Origin: Verrucomicrobium sp.
GTDB taxonomy: Bacteria; Verrucomicrobiota; Verrucomicrobiia; Methylacidiphilales; UBA1321
Assembly: GCA_017849585.1 (NCBI GenBank)
Contig: JAFIGT010000019.1
Coordinates: 80,238-144,237 of the forward strand
Length of the DNA: 64,000 nucleotides
Reading direction: 5' to 3'
The translations under genes were made by a program, and so were the position numbers. Shown piece by piece: positions 47,011 to 56,344 of this stretch; the stretch's first letter is position 1; each line of letters opens with the position of its first letter. The notes below the pieces were generated by a model, which was not told where the DNA came from, searched no databases, and saw nothing but the letters and a program-made list of their open reading frames with translations.

Positions 47011-47946
47011 ATGAACCTCCGCCTGATCTGGCAGACGCTGAGCGACCCGACCCGGTTGCGCGTTCTGGCGTTGCTGGCGCAGGAGGAGCTTTCCGTGGCG
47101 GAACTCCAGCAGGTGCTGCACCTTGGTCAATCCCGCATCTCGACGCACTTGAGCGTGCTGCGCTCGGCAAAATTGGCCGAGCCCCGCCGTGAAGGGAAAC
47201 ATACCTACTACTCGCTCGCGAAGAATCTTCCGGCGAAGACCCGGCTGCTGCTCGATGCGGCGTGGAATACGCTGCCGGAAATTCCGGAAGCCGCGAAGGA
47301 TGATGCAGCGCTGAAGGTCGTTCTCGATAAGCGCCGTTCCGCCGCGCGGGATTATTTCAACCGCATTGCGGGTCGGCTCGGTAAAAGTTTTTGTCCTGGC
47401 CGCTCGTGGTCGGAGGTGGGCCCCCTGCTCGCGCAGCTCGTGCCGAGCGTGGTAATCGCCGATCTCGGCGCAGGCGAAGGTTGGTTGGCCCAACTGCTCG
47501 CGCAGAACGCCACGCAGGTCATCGCGGTCGATAACTCGCCGAAGATGGTTGCGTTCGCCAAGGCGGAGCTGAAGAAGAAGAAGATCTCCAACATCGAGTA
47601 TCGCCTCGGTGACATTTCCGAGCCGCCCATCGATCCCGGCACGATCGACATCGCGATCCTGAGCCAAGCGCTGCACCACACGGTCAATCCCGCGCAAACG
47701 CTTTCTGCCGCCGCGCGTTTGCTGAAGCCCGGCGGACGCCTCGTCATTCTCGATCTCAACCAACATCAGTTCGACAAGGCGCGCAAATTGTACGGAGATC
47801 ATTGGCTCGGCTTCACCGAGGTCGATCTGCGCCAATGGCTCAAGGATGCCGGACTCGAGCATATCCGCGTGCAGTTGCTGGTGCCCGAAACCGAGCCGCC
47901 GCATTTGCAGCCTCTCCTTGCAACTGCGAGCAAGCCAGCGGCGTAG
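47011..47946 (+). CDS. ArsR-type regulator fused to a SAM-dependent methyltransferase domain (SahR-like)
   Basis: A 311-residue two-domain protein. Residues 1-75 form an ArsR winged helix (LSDPTRLRVLALLAQEELSV, then QSRISTHLSVLRSAKLAEPR). Residues 140-260 form a class I methyltransferase fold with the SAM motif VVIADLGAGEGWLAQLLA, motif LSQALHHTVNP and LLKPGGRLVILDL. This architecture is that of SahR, a proteobacterial regulator of the SAM cycle that senses S-adenosylhomocysteine. The gene is divergent to metK-ahcY, exactly the targets expected. No metal-binding ArsR Cys motif is seen. It may be a regulator, a methyltransferase, or both. Confidence 0.85.
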   Translation: MNLRLIWQTLSDPTRLRVLALLAQEELSVAELQQVLHLGQSRISTHLSVLRSAKLAEPRREGKHTYYSLAKNLPAKTRLLLDAAWNTLPEIPEAAKDDAALKVVLDKRRSAARDYFNRIAGRLGKSFCPGRSWSEVGPLLAQLVPSVVIADLGAGEGWLAQLLAQNATQVIAVDNSPKMVAFAKAELKKKKISNIEYRLGDISEPPIDPGTIDIAILSQALHHTVNPAQTLSAAARLLKPGGRLVILDLNQHQFDKARKLYGDHWLGFTEVDLRQWLKDAGLEHIRVQLLVPETEPPHLQPLLATASKPAA

Positions 47947-48398
47947 AAGGCCGAGGGGAAGAATTCTCGCAGAGCTCGCCAAGAGCGCTAAGGAAGAGCA
48001 GGTTCGCGGGCAAGCCGAAAACCAGAGAACCGTCTTCTTCGCTTCTAAACTGCCTCCTCGACAAGCTCGGGATGACGTGGAATGAAGGCAACCTTTTCTC
48101 TGAATCGAATCGTCTGTTGATCTTCTCGCTGCCATTTCGTCGTCTCTCCTCAATCCGTCATTTCGAGCTTGTCGAAGAATGAGGAGCCGCACTAACCTTT
48201 CTTAAGGTGCTCCATAGTAAGTCATTAGCGTGCATGGAGTAAATCTATTTATGTAAATTCTTGTATAGAAATATACCTTTTTGTTATGCGTGCCGCAGGG
48301 GCGTTGTTATGGCAGCCGCGCTATAATTCGAACCTTGGAGACTAGATAGTGTCGACAGGAGATTGGCTGCATACTATAAATCGCCATGGCCCGATCAC
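47947..48398. repeat. gene-free stretch with an inverted-repeat pair
   Basis: There is no supportable gene in these 450 bp. A REP-like inverted repeat is present: 48056-48076 (CCTCGACAAGCTCGGGATGA type) and 48157-48177 (GTCATTTCGAGCTTGTCGA type), which are partial reverse complements. Similar CGACAAGCTCGGGATGAC-type repeats are dispersed in many bacterial genomes. The rest is AT-rich, with no sign of an RNA gene. Confidence 0.5.
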
Positions 48399-48737
48399 AT
48401 GGCAGCCTACCACCGCTACGACATATCGGATGAAGTCTGAATGGTTTGCCGCTCCGAGTCATTGTTACATCAGGTACCGTTGCAGATTGTACTCAAGCCC
48501 CCGTTCTCATAGAGGGACTCTCAGCCGATTACCTCTTTGCTGATCGAGGTTGCGACTCTGACTCCATCGTGGATCAAGCCCGGTTGCAGGGGATGATTCC
48601 GGTCATTCCTCCTCGCAAAACCCAATCGTCCAGAGAAAATACAACAAGACCCTCTACAAACTTCGTCACTTGGTCGAAAACGCTGTCTTGAAAACTCAAG
48701 CAGTGGAGAGGCATCGCCACTCGCTACGCCAAAACGA
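48399..48737 (+). pseudogene. decayed IS5-type transposase remnant
   Basis: The frame begins MAAYHRYDISDE, like the start of IS5/IS427 transposases, hits a stop at 48432, then resumes in another frame with GLPLRVIVTSGTVADCTQAP, DYLFADRGCDSDSIVDQARL and MIPVIPPRKTQ, which match the C-terminal half. Further shifts place YNKTLYKLRHLVENAV and WRGIATRYAKT in other frames. The N- and C-terminal fragments are joined, so an internal deletion removed the middle. The gene is inactive. The remnant runs directly into the IS701-type gene at 48741. Confidence 0.8.
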
Positions 48738-48740
48738 CCG

Positions 48741-50033
48741 ATGGCGAATATGACCGAGTTGCAGTTGCAACGGATCGGACGTCAACTGGGCGACTTTGTG
48801 GAAGAGTTCCGGCAGGAACTTGGGCGCAGCGAACGGCGGCATTGGTGCGGGATGTATCTGCGGGGGTTATTTTGGGATGGAGAGCGCAAGTCGATCGAGC
48901 CGATGTCAGGGAGATTGGAAGGCGGGGACGAACAGGCGCTCCAGCAATTTGTCAACCAGAGTCCTTGGGACGGACAGGAAGTCGCCAACAAGCTTTTGGG
49001 GTACATGGTGAAAGCCGCTCATCTCAAGGCAGCTGTACTGGTTCTCGACGACACGTCCTTACCCAAAAAAGGCAGTGAGTCGGTCGGGGTGGCGCGGCAA
49101 TACTGTGGCGCTTTGGGCAAGATTTCCAATTGCCAGTCTGTCGTGAGTTGGCAGGTGGTGGGTGATGGGGTTCATTTTCCGGCTTTGGCACAACTCTATT
49201 TGCCGAAGCAATGGGTTGAGGATAAAGCCCGGCTCGACAAAGCGGGAGTACCCTTCCATCAGCGAGAGTTTCGGGAAAAGTGGAAAATCGGTCTGGAGTT
49301 ACTGGATCGAATTAAAGGCCATGTGAACTACCGGGCACTAGTCTTTGACGCGGGTTACGGAGAGATTGGGCCATTGCTGGAAGAACTTGAAAAGCGTGGA
49401 GAACCTTATCTGGCACAGGTTCCTCGCAGCCACAGCTACTGGCCAGCCGATATCAAGATTGTCACCGGTAGCAAGCCCACGGGCCGACCGCGTGAGTACC
49501 CGGCCATTGCCCCCACCAAGCGAAAACCGCTGACCGCAGCAGCTTGGGGCCAGCAGATCGGACAATGGAAGACCATTGTGCTGCCACATCAAAACAAGAC
49601 AACCGTCCAAGCCGTCAATCACCGGGCTTACTACCGGCAGGGCCCGCAGCGGTGGCTATTGATCGAGAAACTCCAGGACGCCACCGCCAAGTACTACGTG
49701 TCGAATCTGCCTCTGACAACCTCGCTCAAAGAGCTGGTCGAATTGGCTCACCAACGTTGGAAAGTCGAACAAGGTTACCAACAACTCAAGGAAGAATTGG
49801 GATTGGATCACTTCGAGGGCTGCTCCTGGCGCGGCCTCAATCACCATCTGGTGCTCTGTTTCATGGCCTATGACTTTCTGACCCTGCTCAAACTCAGATA
49901 CCAAAAAAACGACACCCCCTCCCTGCCTGAAGTCCGCCGCTGGCTCAACGCTCTCATCGACCTGCGATCCTGCCCGCGTTGCGGTTGCCGCCATAATCGT
50001 CACGGCGTTATCTTCCCGCTTCATCCGCCCTGA
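48741..50033 (+). mobile_element. IS701-family transposase
   Basis: A 430-residue full-length DDE transposase. It has the typical IS701 N-terminus (ELGRSERRHWCGMYLRGLFW, GERKSIEPMSGRLEG), the first Asp in LVLDDTSLPKKGSESVGVAR, the second in ALVFDAGYGEIGPLL, and the Glu in QQLKEELGLDHFEGCSW. The C-terminus with CPRCGCRHNR is unusual, with a small Cys cluster. It lies against the IS5 remnant with almost no upstream space, and I could not find matching terminal inverted repeats at either end, so the element may be partial or a hybrid. A polysaccharide locus starts 115 bp downstream, in the opposite direction. Confidence 0.88.
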
Positions 50034-50148
50034 TATTACTTAACGGAGTAGTACTAATTATAGTCAGCCAGGGTTGCTTCCATGGTCAATTTTGACATGG
50101 AGGCGTCCAGCGCGGAGAAGTCGCGCATGGTGGATTATTCAGGTAGTG

Positions 50149-51531
50149 TTAAAAAGAGGAAACCAGACGATGTAAGGCAAGCGATACAAGATCTGGATAT
50201 TGAGAGAGGCCGACGGCGGCAAAGGAGCCAGCTATACTTGGACTTTCGAATGCCACGGTATCCGAGCATGCTTTGGTTCCAGAGTGGCTTGTAGCCATGG
50301 CGTATGCACAGATTTTTTCTCCAGCGGCAGGAGGTGGGAGCGTTGCCACCCACGTTCCATTCTTGTCATCCGCAACAATGGATTCCCATTTAACTGTATC
50401 TTTAGGATGGCTCCGTCCACGGCCAAATCGGAACTGATCTTTTGGCATGCGCTTGCACCAAAACTCTACTTGGAACAAATCGCCCTTTGCCTCCACCTCA
50501 AGATGAATGCCGCCTTCAGTACAAGTCAGGCGCATTGTGCCGACCGTCGGCCATTGGACATTATCATATAGAATATGATTGAACCATTGACGAGGAATTT
50601 CTTCATTACCAACTTGGGTATGACTGTCATTGGGCATCATTACCAGCATCTTTTGGGAAGAGATGGCTCGCCATGTTTCCAGCACAGAGGGCATGCTATA
50701 GAAGATGTCATCTGTCCCTGAGAAAAGAAGCGTAGCGGCTCGAATGTTAGCCAAGCCGTGCTTAGGATCCATCAAGGCAAGCCACCGATCAACGCCTGCA
50801 GGATCGGTACTATAGGCTTTTGTGAGGGGGCCAAAAACTCCACCCCAATTCAATTCCTTGGCAAATCCCGAGCCATATTTTACGACTGCGGCTTTTACGC
50901 CTGGTTCGAATCCAAGGACGCCCAACGTTGCCTGAGCTCCAGCAGACATGCCCGAAATACAGAGCTTGTCAGAGTCCACTTCCGGACGCGATCTTAAGAA
51001 TTGCAATGCACGACGGATAAATTTGATGCCATTGGCGCGCGGATCCTGTTCCGGAGGGGTGACAATCCATTTTCCTGTGGAAGCATCCTTAACGGCCAAG
51101 GTTCCCTTGCTTTTAAATTCGGAATACGGCTTTTCACGAAACTTATCGTCACCCCGATAATTCACTCCTGCCCAATCAATGCAAATGCAGGCGTATCCCG
51201 CTTTTGCATATCCAATAGCTGGATCTGGCAGGAGTTTAACGAGACCTGACCCATGCAATTGAACTACTCCGGGCCATGGGCCATTGCCTTTCGGCCTGGC
51301 ATAAAAGGCGTAGATTCGAGTGCCTTCGCCATTGAATGGGGCTCCGGTTATATAAATTTCAGAAAGAACTACTCCTGGTACCGGTTCTGTTTCCGCCAAT
51401 GTTTCCATATTAAATGGCAACTCTGTGGGGGAAGGAATGGAGAAGAAGTCATTACGATTATTTTCCTCCGCTTCTCCATGCATGGGAAGTAAGAGAAGAG
51501 CTAGCGTGACGATACATAGTCTCGGTAGCAT
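50149..51531 (-). CDS. secreted alpha/beta-hydrolase (acetylxylan-esterase-like)
   Basis: A 460-residue secreted hydrolase. The start at 51531 gives a good signal peptide (MLPRLCIVTLALLLLPMHGE); upstream in-frame ATGs at 51603 and 51585 would overlap or abut the previous gene. The nucleophile elbow is GMSAG in LCISGMSAGAQATLG; the acid may be the Asp in FSGTDDIFYS and the base His in PNDSHTQ. The LQFLRSRPEVDSDKL segment before the elbow is common in large dienelactone-type esterases. C-terminal residues 380-460 are a beta-domain. The tail after DTVAFE looks unrelated and may come from the nearby IS insertion. It is the last gene of the second LacI-controlled operon and may de-acylate the polysaccharide. 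Confidence 0.75.
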   Translation of the reverse strand: MLPRLCIVTLALLLLPMHGEAEENNRNDFFSIPSPTELPFNMETLAETEPVPGVVLSEIYITGAPFNGEGTRIYAFYARPKGNGPWPGVVQLHGSGLVKLLPDPAIGYAKAGYACICIDWAGVNYRGDDKFREKPYSEFKSKGTLAVKDASTGKWIVTPPEQDPRANGIKFIRRALQFLRSRPEVDSDKLCISGMSAGAQATLGVLGFEPGVKAAVVKYGSGFAKELNWGGVFGPLTKAYSTDPAGVDRWLALMDPKHGLANIRAATLLFSGTDDIFYSMPSVLETWRAISSQKMLVMMPNDSHTQVGNEEIPRQWFNHILYDNVQWPTVGTMRLTCTEGGIHLEVEAKGDLFQVEFWCKRMPKDQFRFGRGRSHPKDTVKWESIVADDKNGTWVATLPPPAAGEKICAYAMATSHSGTKACSDTVAFESPSIAGSFAAVGLSQYPDLVSLALHRLVSSF

Positions 51532-51599
51532 GAATTGTCTCAGAATCGCGAAATGAGGAAATTCTTGGAAAATTAACGGGTTCATACGATTCAAGGTGT

Positions 51600-53420
51600 T
51601 CAATTGGATTCAGGGGTTGTTGGCAAGGTATACTCCATATTACCCAAGGTGATCTTCCACCCACCCGCGGAGTTTTCTGTAATCTGCGCAGGCAGTCCTT
51701 CCTCAGGAGTGATAAGAACTGCGAATGAGAATGTTTTGCCGCGGACTATGCTTTTACTGTCGAGAGATGTGACGGTGAGGTGGATTTCAACATGAGGCTC
51801 TTTTTCATGCTGGTCAGGAGAGCCGTTGCGCATTTCTATTTTGTCGAAATCGCTTTGTAAAATCCTTCCTTTCAAACTCCCATACGAAAAATCTGTTCCA
51901 CGCATAAGGTGGGGACGAGTTTCTGGGCCAAATCGCAGCACTCCCTTTGGCAAGGCTTCTGGCCGATCTTGGAGGGCGCGAACGCTGAGGATTCCAACAA
52001 GTCCTTGTTTTGTGAAGAGCCAGTTTTCCTTCACCATCCAGTCGTTATACTCCTTTTCTGGGTTTGCTTGCAGTCGTGGAATATAGGAAACTTGTAGAGT
52101 TGCAGAGTCTTTGTTGACGATAGATTGGCCTGGGGTGGGAATGAGCTCTGGATTGGCAACCAATCGCAGAGAGTTATAATAAGCTTTTCCGTCCATTCCA
52201 GAAATGGGAATTCCGATGTGGGCAAATTGTAGGTAGGCATCGTAGCCATTGGGCAGCTTTGAATTGGCGATCATGGCGCTGGCAAAACTCATGGCGTTTT
52301 TTCCCCGGGCTCCCGCCCAGGAAAAGGTGCCGAATCGTCCTCGAAAGCCATCTATGCTGTCATCTTTGACGATATATTGGTCGGGAAAAGGTTCGGGTGT
52401 TGGGAGTCCCTTTTGCGCTGCCGCATCGTACGCTTCGCCGCAATATACGATCCAATAGTGCCGGGCAAATGACTTGGCGCGCAGATCTGCAAACCAGCGA
52501 TTTCTTCCGTCGCCAGTTAACCACGCCACCATCTCCACGGCATGGTAAGGGCCACCTGAGGGGTTCCACATTTGTTTCCACCAAGGGGATGTGGAAAATT
52601 CGACCGTATTCTCTGGAGAATATGTATAGGGATAATAGTCCTTGGTCCTGATAATTTGATCCGCAGCCAATGGATCTCCTGTTAGTTGATAACAACGTCC
52701 TAAAAAAATGATCTCGAAGCCGTGATAAAGCGGGATTGGAGTGCTTTTACAATAGTACAGCCATGCCCCAGGTGAGCGTAATTGCGTATCCATCGCTGCG
52801 ATGAATTCATGCGCATTTTCTTTGTATTTTTGATCTCCATACACAAGCCATGCTGCGCTCATGACGGCAGCGTGTTGCGCGTCTGCATTAGGATAGACCT
52901 TTGCAGCTTTCGTCGCCCAGTTCGCGTCTGTAGCGTGGCCGTAATCGCGATAGCTATCTTCAATATAGGGGCGCAGGCTACCGGCCCACTCCTCCCACTT
53001 CTGGGGATTAATTCCAGGGGCTTTTTTTAAATAGCGTAAGGATTCCAGTAACTGAAGATGACTCCAGAATGAGCCTAAGGGAGATTCCTTTCCTTTCTCT
53101 TTGTTTAACTGAACCAAGGCATCCCAGGCCATCGAAGCCTTGGTTATCAGTTCGGCCTTATCTTTGGCCGTACTCTGAGGCGCCGTGCCTCCCCAAGCAT
53201 ACCAGAAGATTTTGTGGGCTAGCTCCTTTTCTGAAAATTGCTCTTTGTCAGGTTTATTTAAACAGCTGCGCAGTACCGTGGCGGTCATCGGCCAGTAGGG
53301 ATTGCCTGGGGAAGCCGGAGCAGACATTGTTGCCGTTTCTGTTGCTGGAAGAAACGGAGCCGCTGCCAAAAAAGCAGAGACGTAGCATATTGAAGTAAAA
53401 AGTGGGCGCTTGCTTTTCAT
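51600..53420 (-). CDS. secreted protein with unrecognised (alpha/alpha)-type module, paralogue of the 57465 protein
   Basis: A 606-residue protein with a signal peptide (about 1-27, ending LPATE). The whole mature part aligns by eye with residues 430-990 of the 996-residue protein encoded at 57465. Shared blocks are YPNADAQHAA, PWWKQMWNPSGG(P)YHAVEM with WLTGDGRNRW, TPEPFPDQYIVKDDSIDGFR, RGKNAMSFA and LQFAHIGIPISG. Helix-rich first 350 residues and a beta-rich end are the layout of lyases or glycosidases with (alpha/alpha) toroid plus beta-sandwich. Invariant H, W, D and R residues suggest an enzyme. The family is not one I recognise. It is the fourth gene of the operon. Confidence 0.65.
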   Translation of the reverse strand: MKSKRPLFTSICYVSAFLAAAPFLPATETATMSAPASPGNPYWPMTATVLRSCLNKPDKEQFSEKELAHKIFWYAWGGTAPQSTAKDKAELITKASMAWDALVQLNKEKGKESPLGSFWSHLQLLESLRYLKKAPGINPQKWEEWAGSLRPYIEDSYRDYGHATDANWATKAAKVYPNADAQHAAVMSAAWLVYGDQKYKENAHEFIAAMDTQLRSPGAWLYYCKSTPIPLYHGFEIIFLGRCYQLTGDPLAADQIIRTKDYYPYTYSPENTVEFSTSPWWKQMWNPSGGPYHAVEMVAWLTGDGRNRWFADLRAKSFARHYWIVYCGEAYDAAAQKGLPTPEPFPDQYIVKDDSIDGFRGRFGTFSWAGARGKNAMSFASAMIANSKLPNGYDAYLQFAHIGIPISGMDGKAYYNSLRLVANPELIPTPGQSIVNKDSATLQVSYIPRLQANPEKEYNDWMVKENWLFTKQGLVGILSVRALQDRPEALPKGVLRFGPETRPHLMRGTDFSYGSLKGRILQSDFDKIEMRNGSPDQHEKEPHVEIHLTVTSLDSKSIVRGKTFSFAVLITPEEGLPAQITENSAGGWKITLGNMEYTLPTTPESN

Positions 53421-53441
53421 GCGATATTTTGTGCGAATGCG

Positions 53442-54551
53442 TTACTTTAATCGGATGGCGGCATTCCATGTGTTGGATGCATTGGCAAATCCTCCGGGGC
53501 CATCTGAAACTGCAGCGAACAGGCTTTTGGCGATTCCGTTTTCAATATAGAGAAAAGGTCTCTCGAACGATCCCATTTTACGCTTGGCTCCGTTATCCCA
53601 GAGAAGCTCCAGGGAGTAAGCCTTTGGCTGTCTGGCCAGTTTCCATTTAAGACCGTCATATGAGACAAAATGCGCTCCCGCAAAGCGTTCGCCACATAAA
53701 GAGCCGGTCATATCCTTGGCAATCATTTCATATTGTTCGCCATTGTGCCAAATGAATGGATCTTCGACTTCGCCATCCAGACTTATCTCGCCAATGACTT
53801 CATATGGCCCAGTGATATTTCTGGCGCGGGCGGCTCCAAGTTTCATAGGTCCATGTATATTGCCAATGTATGATCTGGATTTAAAAATGAGTAGAACGGA
53901 TCCGTCTGGGGCCAGGCACGGCGAAGGGTTTGATGTCAGGAAGCTGTAGAATGTATTGGGGCGCGTTGGAAGAATCGGTGTGTCCAGCCGGGTCCATGGG
54001 CCGTAAATGTCTTTGGCCAAGGCAACGCCTACTCGTTTTGCGGCGCGTGCAGCGATCACTCGGGAATCTGAAAGTGGCAAAGGCTTTCCTGATTCTACAT
54101 CTGGTAGCGCATGGCTAATTCCGGTGTAGAAGAGGGCATATCCACCTTCCCATTTTATAATGCGTGGGTTGTGTGTGACGCGTCCATCCCAGTACTGGGC
54201 TCCTCGAGGAGGCAGGAGTACGTGGTCGTAGTGATAGGGGCCGTCGAGGCGGTCTGAGGTAGCCAAAATCACCTCTGAGTTGGTCAGCCAGCCAGGATGA
54301 AAGGGAAGTGTCTTTGGCCAGCGAGATGCCACCATGCCATAGGTGTCCTCATTTATTTGTGTAACAGACGGACACCAAATCCAATAGTCTTCCATTGAAA
54401 AGCCCCCATCTATCGGAGCGGGTTCCAGACGGTCTATCAGGTCGGTTTGTTTATCATGAATCAACCCCAGTCGCTTTGTGGCAACAGGCTTATTCAGTAC
54501 TGCATTCAATTGCATAGATGTTCGATGTTCTACGGATTTTGGGTTAGGCAT
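53442..54551 (-). CDS. GH43-like five-bladed beta-propeller glycosidase
   Basis: A 369-residue protein that looks like a single beta-propeller of the GH43/GH32/GH117 type. Repeated blade motifs are YWIWCPSVTQINEDTYGM, THNPRIIKWEGGYALFYTG, TSNPSPCLAPDGSVLLIF, GEVEDPFIWHNGEQYEMI and FERPFLYIENG. The Asp in VEDPFI and the Glu in FERPF are likely catalytic acids. No signal peptide is seen. Such enzymes remove arabinose, xylose, galactose or anhydrogalactose residues. Its place between the prepilin-like and unknown-module genes puts it in the second polysaccharide operon. Confidence 0.75.
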   Translation of the reverse strand: MPNPKSVEHRTSMQLNAVLNKPVATKRLGLIHDKQTDLIDRLEPAPIDGGFSMEDYWIWCPSVTQINEDTYGMVASRWPKTLPFHPGWLTNSEVILATSDRLDGPYHYDHVLLPPRGAQYWDGRVTHNPRIIKWEGGYALFYTGISHALPDVESGKPLPLSDSRVIAARAAKRVGVALAKDIYGPWTRLDTPILPTRPNTFYSFLTSNPSPCLAPDGSVLLIFKSRSYIGNIHGPMKLGAARARNITGPYEVIGEISLDGEVEDPFIWHNGEQYEMIAKDMTGSLCGERFAGAHFVSYDGLKWKLARQPKAYSLELLWDNGAKRKMGSFERPFLYIENGIAKSLFAAVSDGPGGFANASNTWNAAIRLK

Positions 54552-54572
54552 CCCTAGATTTTGAGGGTTTTA

Positions 54573-55298
54573 TTAATTGCCAAAGTACGGACCTTCGGGC
54601 AGTTCACTGCCTTTTTTATTAATCTCAATGGCGAGCATATGCCGAACCGACATGTCCACGAATAGGGCGTTGACACCGTCCCGGTGTATCATGGCCAGGT
54701 CGTCGGTGCCGTACGGCCTAGTTGAGTTAGCCAAGGACATGTTTGAGAAGTAGCACATGTAGCGAGTGGCACCGGAGAGCTTTGGATTGTCTGCCACGAT
54801 TATTCGGTTACCAGATACTTGAGATAGTCGCACTGGCCCTCCGGCACTTGTCCATGATCCTGAGGAGCCGCCCGAGTATCGGGGCATCAAAAAGGTGTTC
54901 GACCAATAGGTGGCGTCGGAAAAAATGGCATACTTAGTGTAGTCACTTTTGGGATCGTTGCCTGGGCATATAAATACAGAAGGGCGTGCCCATCCATCGT
55001 TGGCTGAGCTGACCGATGCCTTGCCCACGTATGGATTGAGGGATAAGTACCAACGAATGCCATCTGCGGAGACAGGCGCGTTATTAACCGGAAGATAACC
55101 ATCGTGATCAACGGCGTAGGCTTGAATGCCGGCTCCAATATTGCGCAGATTGTGGACACATACCGTTGAGTTGTATTGTGCCCTTGCTTTTTGGAGCATT
55201 GGTAGGAGCAATGCCCCCAGAATCACCGCAACAGCGATTACGACTACCATCTCAGTGAGGCTAAAGGCACTTCGTTGAGATGGCGTGATCATATGCAA
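54573..55298 (-). CDS. prepilin-type cleavage/methylation protein, H-x9-D variant
   Basis: A 241-residue protein with a prepilin N-terminus: AFSLTEMVVVIAVAVILGAL, including cleavage before F and the conserved Glu at +5, followed by a hydrophobic helix. The C-terminal signature is altered: HRDGVNALFVDMSV is H-x9-D, but the following Gly is Met. CPGND is in the central region. As in the first operon it follows a PEP-CTERM gene (gap 19 bp) and precedes glycan enzymes. The start could also be at 55292. The function is unknown. Confidence 0.82.
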   Translation of the reverse strand: MHMITPSQRSAFSLTEMVVVIAVAVILGALLLPMLQKARAQYNSTVCVHNLRNIGAGIQAYAVDHDGYLPVNNAPVSADGIRWYLSLNPYVGKASVSSANDGWARPSVFICPGNDPKSDYTKYAIFSDATYWSNTFLMPRYSGGSSGSWTSAGGPVRLSQVSGNRIIVADNPKLSGATRYMCYFSNMSLANSTRPYGTDDLAMIHRDGVNALFVDMSVRHMLAIEINKKGSELPEGPYFGN

Positions 55299-55317
55299 TA
55301 GTTTGGTCGAGACGAGA

Positions 55318-56187
55318 TTACACTGTTAAACGAGCTCGGCGACGCCATAGCAACAGGCCTATACCAATTGCAGGCAAAAGTACTATCGACACTTTGGGTT
55401 CCGGTACTGATTGGAGTTGGAAATCATCATAAAGAAGCGCCAAGCCCGTGGTTCCACCAGAGGTGGAGTTATTTAGAAAGTTGTCCACCCGCAAAGTGCG
55501 AACGCTAGGAGTTACATGGGTGCTATCCGTCAAGGTCATGAGAACCTCCCCATTGAGTGTCAGCGAAAGCGTGCTGATACTGCCGTCGGATGTCCAAAGA
55601 AAATCAACGGTGTTCCACCCTGAGAGTATCGTGCCCGGCGCAAGGCTAAGCGCAGAGCCAACGATCGTCGCGCTGCCTTGATCTGTGCTGGTTCCACCTC
55701 CAGAAGTTGAATTAATCTGAACCGAGCTAGAGCTTAGAGCGAATCCGTAGCCTGGAGTGTAAAACGCAGCTGAATTCAGAGTCCCTGATTCCAAGTACCA
55801 GCGCAGATTCCACCCTGTACCCACTCCACTGGTGTTGAATCGAAATGAAAGCTTCAACCCGGGTACACTGCCAGAGCTAGCGCTGAGTCGGTACTGCTGA
55901 TTGGTCGTGCGAGTGGTACCGCCAGGAGTCGTCATGACGTTATTCTCTGGGGACGTCGGATCACTCGCTATCAGCCACTGAGCATTAGTGTTGCCGGGTG
56001 TGACGGCCCAACCGGTTGCGTACCCACCTACTGTGTCAGATGAAAAATCGTCTTGAAGAAGGATGGTGCTGGATGCGGTCGAAACGGATAGCCCGCTGGC
56101 CAGCAAATAAATACCCCAAAGGCGACGGAGTTGGTGATAGCGGGAAGCAACGACCCGAAGCAGGTAGATCGACGATGTGGAGTTCAT
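55318..56187 (-). CDS. PEP-CTERM protein with LamG-like beta-sandwich domain
   Basis: A 289-residue protein. The ATG at 56187 is chosen; an upstream in-frame ATG at 56232 would lie before the promoter's -10 box. After a signal peptide (LLASGLSVSTASS) comes a domain of about 200 residues that resembles the two N-terminal repeats of the 996-residue protein at 57465: shared landmarks are NVMTTPGGTTRTT, PGYGFAL, SGWNTVDFLWTSDGS, and FLNNSTSGG then LLYDDFQL. The C-terminus is a PEP-CTERM tail: SVPEP, hydrophobic helix, RRRAR. It is the first gene of the second glycan operon, directly behind an operator/promoter. Confidence 0.82.
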   Translation of the reverse strand: MNSTSSIYLLRVVASRYHQLRRLWGIYLLASGLSVSTASSTILLQDDFSSDTVGGYATGWAVTPGNTNAQWLIASDPTSPENNVMTTPGGTTRTTNQQYRLSASSGSVPGLKLSFRFNTSGVGTGWNLRWYLESGTLNSAAFYTPGYGFALSSSSVQINSTSGGGTSTDQGSATIVGSALSLAPGTILSGWNTVDFLWTSDGSISTLSLTLNGEVLMTLTDSTHVTPSVRTLRVDNFLNNSTSGGTTGLALLYDDFQLQSVPEPKVSIVLLPAIGIGLLLWRRRARLTV

Positions 56188-56191
56188 TATG

Positions 56192-56225
56192 CTAGGTATT
56201 ATATAATACCTAGTAACGGTGTCAA
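56192..56225 (-). promoter_or_regulatory. promoter with overlapping operator palindrome of the 55318-56187 operon
   Basis: On the minus strand, -35 TTGACA (56220-56225), a 16-bp spacer and -10 TATAAT (56198-56203) are both consensus. The -10 lies in a perfect 22-bp palindrome at 56192-56213 with core GGTATTATATAATACC. The ATG begins 10 nt after the -10, so the mRNA should be almost leaderless. Near copies are at 57439-57460 and 56317-56332. Confidence 0.8.
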
Positions 56226-56316
56226 TTCGCAATTTTGCTATTTTGGATGCATCGCTAGATTATTAACTACCAAGAAGTTATTCGCTTTAGAGTTGATATT
56301 AAACGCGATATAGTTA

Positions 56317-56332
56317 GGTTTTTTATAGTACC
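56317..56332 (+). promoter_or_regulatory. candidate third operator, upstream of the LacI gene at 56345
   Basis: GGTTTTTTATAGTACC matches 13 of 16 positions of the core palindrome GGTATTATATAATACC. It ends 12 bp before the regulator's ATG and contains the -10-like TATAGT (56324-56329). It suggests autoregulation. Confidence 0.55.
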
Positions 56333-56344
56333 AAGGCCCATTTT

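Noticed and set aside
47005..48192. Long minus-strand open frame (395 residues) opposite the ArsR-methyltransferase gene
   Set aside because: It is the antisense of a clear two-domain regulator and has Arg-rich, family-less sequence; part of it is the REP-like repeat.
50082..50294. Small plus-strand frame after the IS701 gene (MVNFDMEASSAEKSR...)
   Set aside because: It mostly runs antisense to the esterase gene and has no family-like sequence.
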